The notes under the pieces were generated by a model. The model worked only from the letters and a program-made list of their open reading frames with translations. It was not told where the DNA came from and ran no database searches. A program made the translations under genes and the position numbers. From an uncultured Actinomycetes bacterium (GTDB lineage Bacteria; Actinomycetota; Actinomycetes; Mycobacteriales; Nakamurellaceae), in contig CALANS010000148.1 in the NCBI GenBank assembly GCA_937926105.1, positions 1 to 7,960 of the forward strand: a stretch of DNA of 7,960 nucleotides. Direction: 5' to 3'. This document shows positions 5,936-7,960 of the stretch, piece after piece (positions within the stretch are counted from its first letter, which is position 1; the number at the start of each line of letters is the position of its first letter).

Positions 5936-7186
5936 CTAGTGCGTTGGCAGCCGTCTGTTCTCCAGTGTGGAGTCGATTAGGTTCCTGAAGGCCTCGATAG
6001 CCGACCGCGCATCGAGCACGCGCTCCCTGTACAGGCGCCCGCGTCCACCCAGCAGTTGTGAAGTTGCGGAGTCTCCACGGAGGCCCATTACGGCACGAAG
6101 CAGTGCGGCAGGGTCACCCGCAGCGACCACGATGCCAGCGCCGGATGCGTCGATCTCGCTAGCGGTGGTTCCGCCTGGATCGGTGGCGGCGATGATGGGG
6201 CGAGCTGCGTCGAAGTATGACGTCAGCTTGCTGGGCACCGCCATGGACGACACTCCCGTCTTCTCGTTTACAAGAAGGACATCGGCTGCGGCGAGAGCGC
6301 GATGATAGTCGTCCTCGTCGAGTGGGTCGACGAAAGTGATGTGCTTGACGCCGGCGGCTCGAATCTGCAAGGCAGCCCGCTCGCCCCCGTCGCCCACGAG
6401 GATGAACTGGACGGGTGCGTCAATCGCATCTGCCAGCACGGCTGCATCGACCAGGTTCTCCAGCCCCTGCTTGGCGCCCATGTTGCCGGTGTGGACGGCG
6501 ACTGTCAGATCGGAGGGCCACCCCAGGGCAGATCTACTTGTTGCGCCATCAAGCACCGGGTGAGCGGGAAGATGAGTCCAGTTGCGAATGACCGTGACGC
6601 GTGCGGGGTCGACGCCAAGCTCTCCGGTCACGAATTCAGCGAATCGCGGATGGATAACGACGACGCGGTCGGCCGCGCGCAGAGTCCGAGACTCTACCCA
6701 ACGCGTGACATGTGCGACGATCCGATTGCCCTCGCCTGTCTCGTCGATTCCGAGTGAGTAGAGATCCTGCACCCAGACGATGATTGGGGGACGTCGCCAA
6801 CCGAGCCGGACACGGAGGGTTGCGATCGCTGTGGAGAAGAGGGCCGGCGAGAGAGCCAGGACCAGGTCTGGACTGCCCCATCGCGCCCCGATGAGACGCA
6901 CACCGAAGCTCAGCTCCGATGCGAGTCGGCGGATTCCCCGTGGCGGGCGCGGCACATAGTGGCGCCGTCTCGTCACTCGCACGCCGTTGGATGTCTCGGT
7001 GGAGGTCCACTGGCCGTAGCCCGGTCGGACCCTCCATTCGGGATAATGAGGGTGCCCGACGTGTGCGTCAACCTCGAGCCCACAGTGGGAAAGCCCTGTG
7101 GCGAGGGCGCCCACATATGGTGCGTTACCCGTCAGCTCTGGTGGATAGTGGAGACTTAGCATTGACACGTGGCGCCGAGCATGCAT
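5936..7186 (-). CDS. WcaI-like family 4 glycosyltransferase
   Basis: A 416-residue GT-B fold glycosyltransferase with no membrane helix, probably acting at the inner face of the membrane on a lipid-linked sugar. The N-terminal half carries YPPELTGNAPY (14-24) and HPHYPEW (45-51), as in colanic acid WcaI. The donor half carries NWTHL (202-206), HTGNMGAKQGLENL (232-245), VGDGGER (264-270) and VPSKLTSYF (317-325). Length matches the roughly 410 of WcaI. E. coli WcaI has been reported to add L-fucose to the growing colanic acid unit; that this protein uses GDP-L-fucose is inference, strengthened by gmd and fcl just downstream. ATG 7186 is preferred because the first beta strand (HVSML) starts right after, and AGGA lies 8 bases upstream. 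It is divergent from the acetyltransferase with only 18 bases between starts. Confidence 0.9.
   Translation of the reverse strand: MHARRHVSMLSLHYPPELTGNAPYVGALATGLSHCGLEVDAHVGHPHYPEWRVRPGYGQWTSTETSNGVRVTRRRHYVPRPPRGIRRLASELSFGVRLIGARWGSPDLVLALSPALFSTAIATLRVRLGWRRPPIIVWVQDLYSLGIDETGEGNRIVAHVTRWVESRTLRAADRVVVIHPRFAEFVTGELGVDPARVTVIRNWTHLPAHPVLDGATSRSALGWPSDLTVAVHTGNMGAKQGLENLVDAAVLADAIDAPVQFILVGDGGERAALQIRAAGVKHITFVDPLDEDDYHRALAAADVLLVNEKTGVSSMAVPSKLTSYFDAARPIIAATDPGGTTASEIDASGAGIVVAAGDPAALLRAVMGLRGDSATSQLLGGRGRLYRERVLDARSAIEAFRNLIDSTLENRRLPTH
7157..7162 (+). promoter_or_regulatory. weak candidate -10 box of the acetyltransferase gene
   Basis: TAGCAT fits TAnnnT and matches the -10 consensus at four of six positions. 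A start site near 7169 would give a leader of about 35 bases that includes the AGGAG site. It lies inside the wcaI coding sequence on the other strand. There is no -35 box at the right distance, so support is slight. Confidence 0.2.
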
Positions 7187-7187
7187 G

Positions 7188-7192
7188 AGGAG
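7188..7192 (+). promoter_or_regulatory. AGGAG ribosome binding site deciding the acetyltransferase start
   Basis: AGGAG lies 12 bases before ATG 7205 and 9 bases before the in-frame TTG 7202. It therefore favours a start at 7202 or 7205 over the upstream in-frame GTG 7169 and ATG 7181, which it follows. It sits in the 18-base gap between the divergent starts. Confidence 0.55.
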
Positions 7193-7204
7193 ATCCTACC
7201 GTTG

Positions 7205-7801
7205 ATGGGAAGCGACCAGGGCGAGGCCCCGAAGAGTTTCGATACTCGCGTGATTTCTTTGGCGAACGCACCGGGTGAAAAACTCGCGTGGGATCGTCCC
7301 GCATGGCTGGTGTATCTCTGGGCTGTTTGTGAACGGGTAATAGTGACCAATTCCTGGCAGGTGAGTTCTCGACTGCGTGTCGCCGTGTTGAAAGCGTTCG
7401 GAGCCGAGATAGGCCGGGGCGTGATATTCCGTCCGCGAACTCGAGTGATGTTCCCCTGGAAACTACACATCGGTGATAATTCATGGATCGGCGAAGGGGT
7501 ATGGTTCCATAACCAGGACCACATTCATGTTGGATGTGATGTCGTGATATCTCAGGAAACATTTCTCACAACCGGGAGTCACGCGTACAGACGCGATATG
7601 GCACTTATCACGAAGCCGATACAAATCAATGATGGAGCATGGATTACGTCTCGTTGTGTGATCCTTGGAGGTTCCATCCTGGGTATATCTTCAGTGATAG
7701 AGCCGCTATCGGTCTTGAAAGGGGAAACGGTAGGCGGTGGAGAGCGCTGGGGTGGAAACCCCGCAACACGTCGCGGGCAACGGTTCGAGTCACATGAATG
7801 A
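7205..7801 (+). CDS. WcaF-like hexapeptide-repeat O-acetyltransferase
   Basis: A 198-residue protein of the left-handed beta-helix acyltransferase class, which moves acetyl from acetyl-CoA to a sugar hydroxyl. A helical N-terminal part (about 30-65) leads to LKAFGAEIGRGVIFRP (62-77), FPWKLHIGDNSWIGEGV (83-99), hexapeptide repeats, and TTGSH (122-126) with the likely catalytic His126. It ends in a GNPA block (184-187). Order and length fit colanic acid WcaF (about 180 residues), reported in E. coli to acetylate fucose; the same role here is inference. AGGAG at 7188-7192 points to ATG 7205, or TTG 7202. GC is low for the window (27/60 at 7621-7680), suggesting transfer. It is divergent from wcaI and overlaps the next glycosyltransferase by 8 bases. 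Confidence 0.88.
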   Translation: MGSDQGEAPKSFDTRVISLANAPGEKLAWDRPAWLVYLWAVCERVIVTNSWQVSSRLRVAVLKAFGAEIGRGVIFRPRTRVMFPWKLHIGDNSWIGEGVWFHNQDHIHVGCDVVISQETFLTTGSHAYRRDMALITKPIQINDGAWITSRCVILGGSILGISSVIEPLSVLKGETVGGGERWGGNPATRRGQRFESHE

Positions 7802-7960
7802 CCTATCGAGCATCAGGTCACTTCGTATTCTTCACCTACTCAGCCATGTTTCACCGGGTCGAAGGTACGGCGGGCCCAACACCGTCGCCCTTACTCAGGC
7901 AGAGGGCCTCATTGAGCGCGGTCACGACGTCATGGTCGCGGCGGGTTCAAACGATTATCC
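7794..7960 (+). CDS. GT-B fold glycosyltransferase, N-terminal part (partial)
   Basis: An open frame from ATG 7794 runs off the window after 55 residues. It has a strand RILHLLSHVS (11-20), a Gly-rich turn RRYGGPNTVALT (23-34), a helix and a second strand RGHDVMVAAG (42-51). This strand-Gly-turn-helix-strand order is the usual opening of family 4 type sugar transferases, where the Gly-rich turn lies by the sugar donor. Its ATG overlaps the last 8 bases of the acetyltransferase gene in another frame, so the two are very likely cotranscribed and perhaps coupled; no good Shine-Dalgarno sequence is seen. Donor and acceptor cannot be told from this part, since the donor-binding half is missing. 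Confidence 0.82.
   Translation, partial: MNDLSSIRSLRILHLLSHVSPGRRYGGPNTVALTQAEGLIERGHDVMVAAGSNDY

Noticed and set aside
7162..7167. Perfect TTGACA -35 hexamer on the plus strand
   Set aside because: At spacers of 16-18 bases the following hexamers (CATGAG, ATGAGG, TGAGGA) do not resemble a -10 box, so it is probably a chance match within wcaI.
7169..7204. GTG 7169 or ATG 7181 as start of the acetyltransferase
   Set aside because: AGGAG at 7188-7192 lies downstream of both and they would lengthen the overlap with wcaI; however, a leaderless GTG 7169 behind TAGCAT cannot be fully excluded.

Overview
The window looks like chromosomal DNA of a high-GC Gram-positive actinobacterium, probably of the Microbacteriaceae (Microbacterium-like). 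Support for this: hand-counted 60-base blocks run about 62-63% GC in the flanking genes; a sortase-type LPXTG wall protein and a DUF4012 membrane protein are present; and several genes have GTG starts or no Shine-Dalgarno sequence. The placement is inference; there is no rRNA or housekeeping marker.

Left part (1-1354): the first 30 codons of a leftward gene whose opening strand and helix resemble a TIR-like fold; a 160-base divergent control region with two inverted repeats; a rightward endonuclease/exonuclease/phosphatase-fold gene (251-961); and a 58-residue two-helix membrane protein (994-1170) closed by a strong hairpin. A second strong hairpin at 1295-1333 closes the leftward genes coming from the other side.

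Middle and right part (1355-7186, all leftward): reading in the direction of transcription, a WcaI-like glycosyltransferase (7186-5936), GDP-mannose 4,6-dehydratase gmd (5889-4858), GDP-L-fucose synthase fcl (4861-3881, overlapping gmd by 4 bases), a DUF4012 protein (3807-2014) and a small LPXTG-anchored surface protein (1921-1355). Gmd and Fcl together turn GDP-mannose into GDP-L-fucose. WcaI is the obvious candidate to use that donor. The last two genes are surface proteins that appear to have their own promoters.

Right end (7205-7960, rightward): a WcaF-like hexapeptide-repeat O-acetyltransferase, then the start of a family-4-type glycosyltransferase running off the window. Their starts lie back to back with wcaI, only 18 bases apart.

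Together this is one edge of an exopolysaccharide or capsule locus that probably builds an L-fucose-containing, possibly O-acetylated glycan. The set WcaI-Gmd-Fcl-WcaF matches part of the enterobacterial colanic acid toolkit. GC falls to 43-50% in the start of gmd and in the acetyltransferase, suggesting mosaic, transferred DNA. No RNA genes, CRISPR arrays or insertion sequences were seen.
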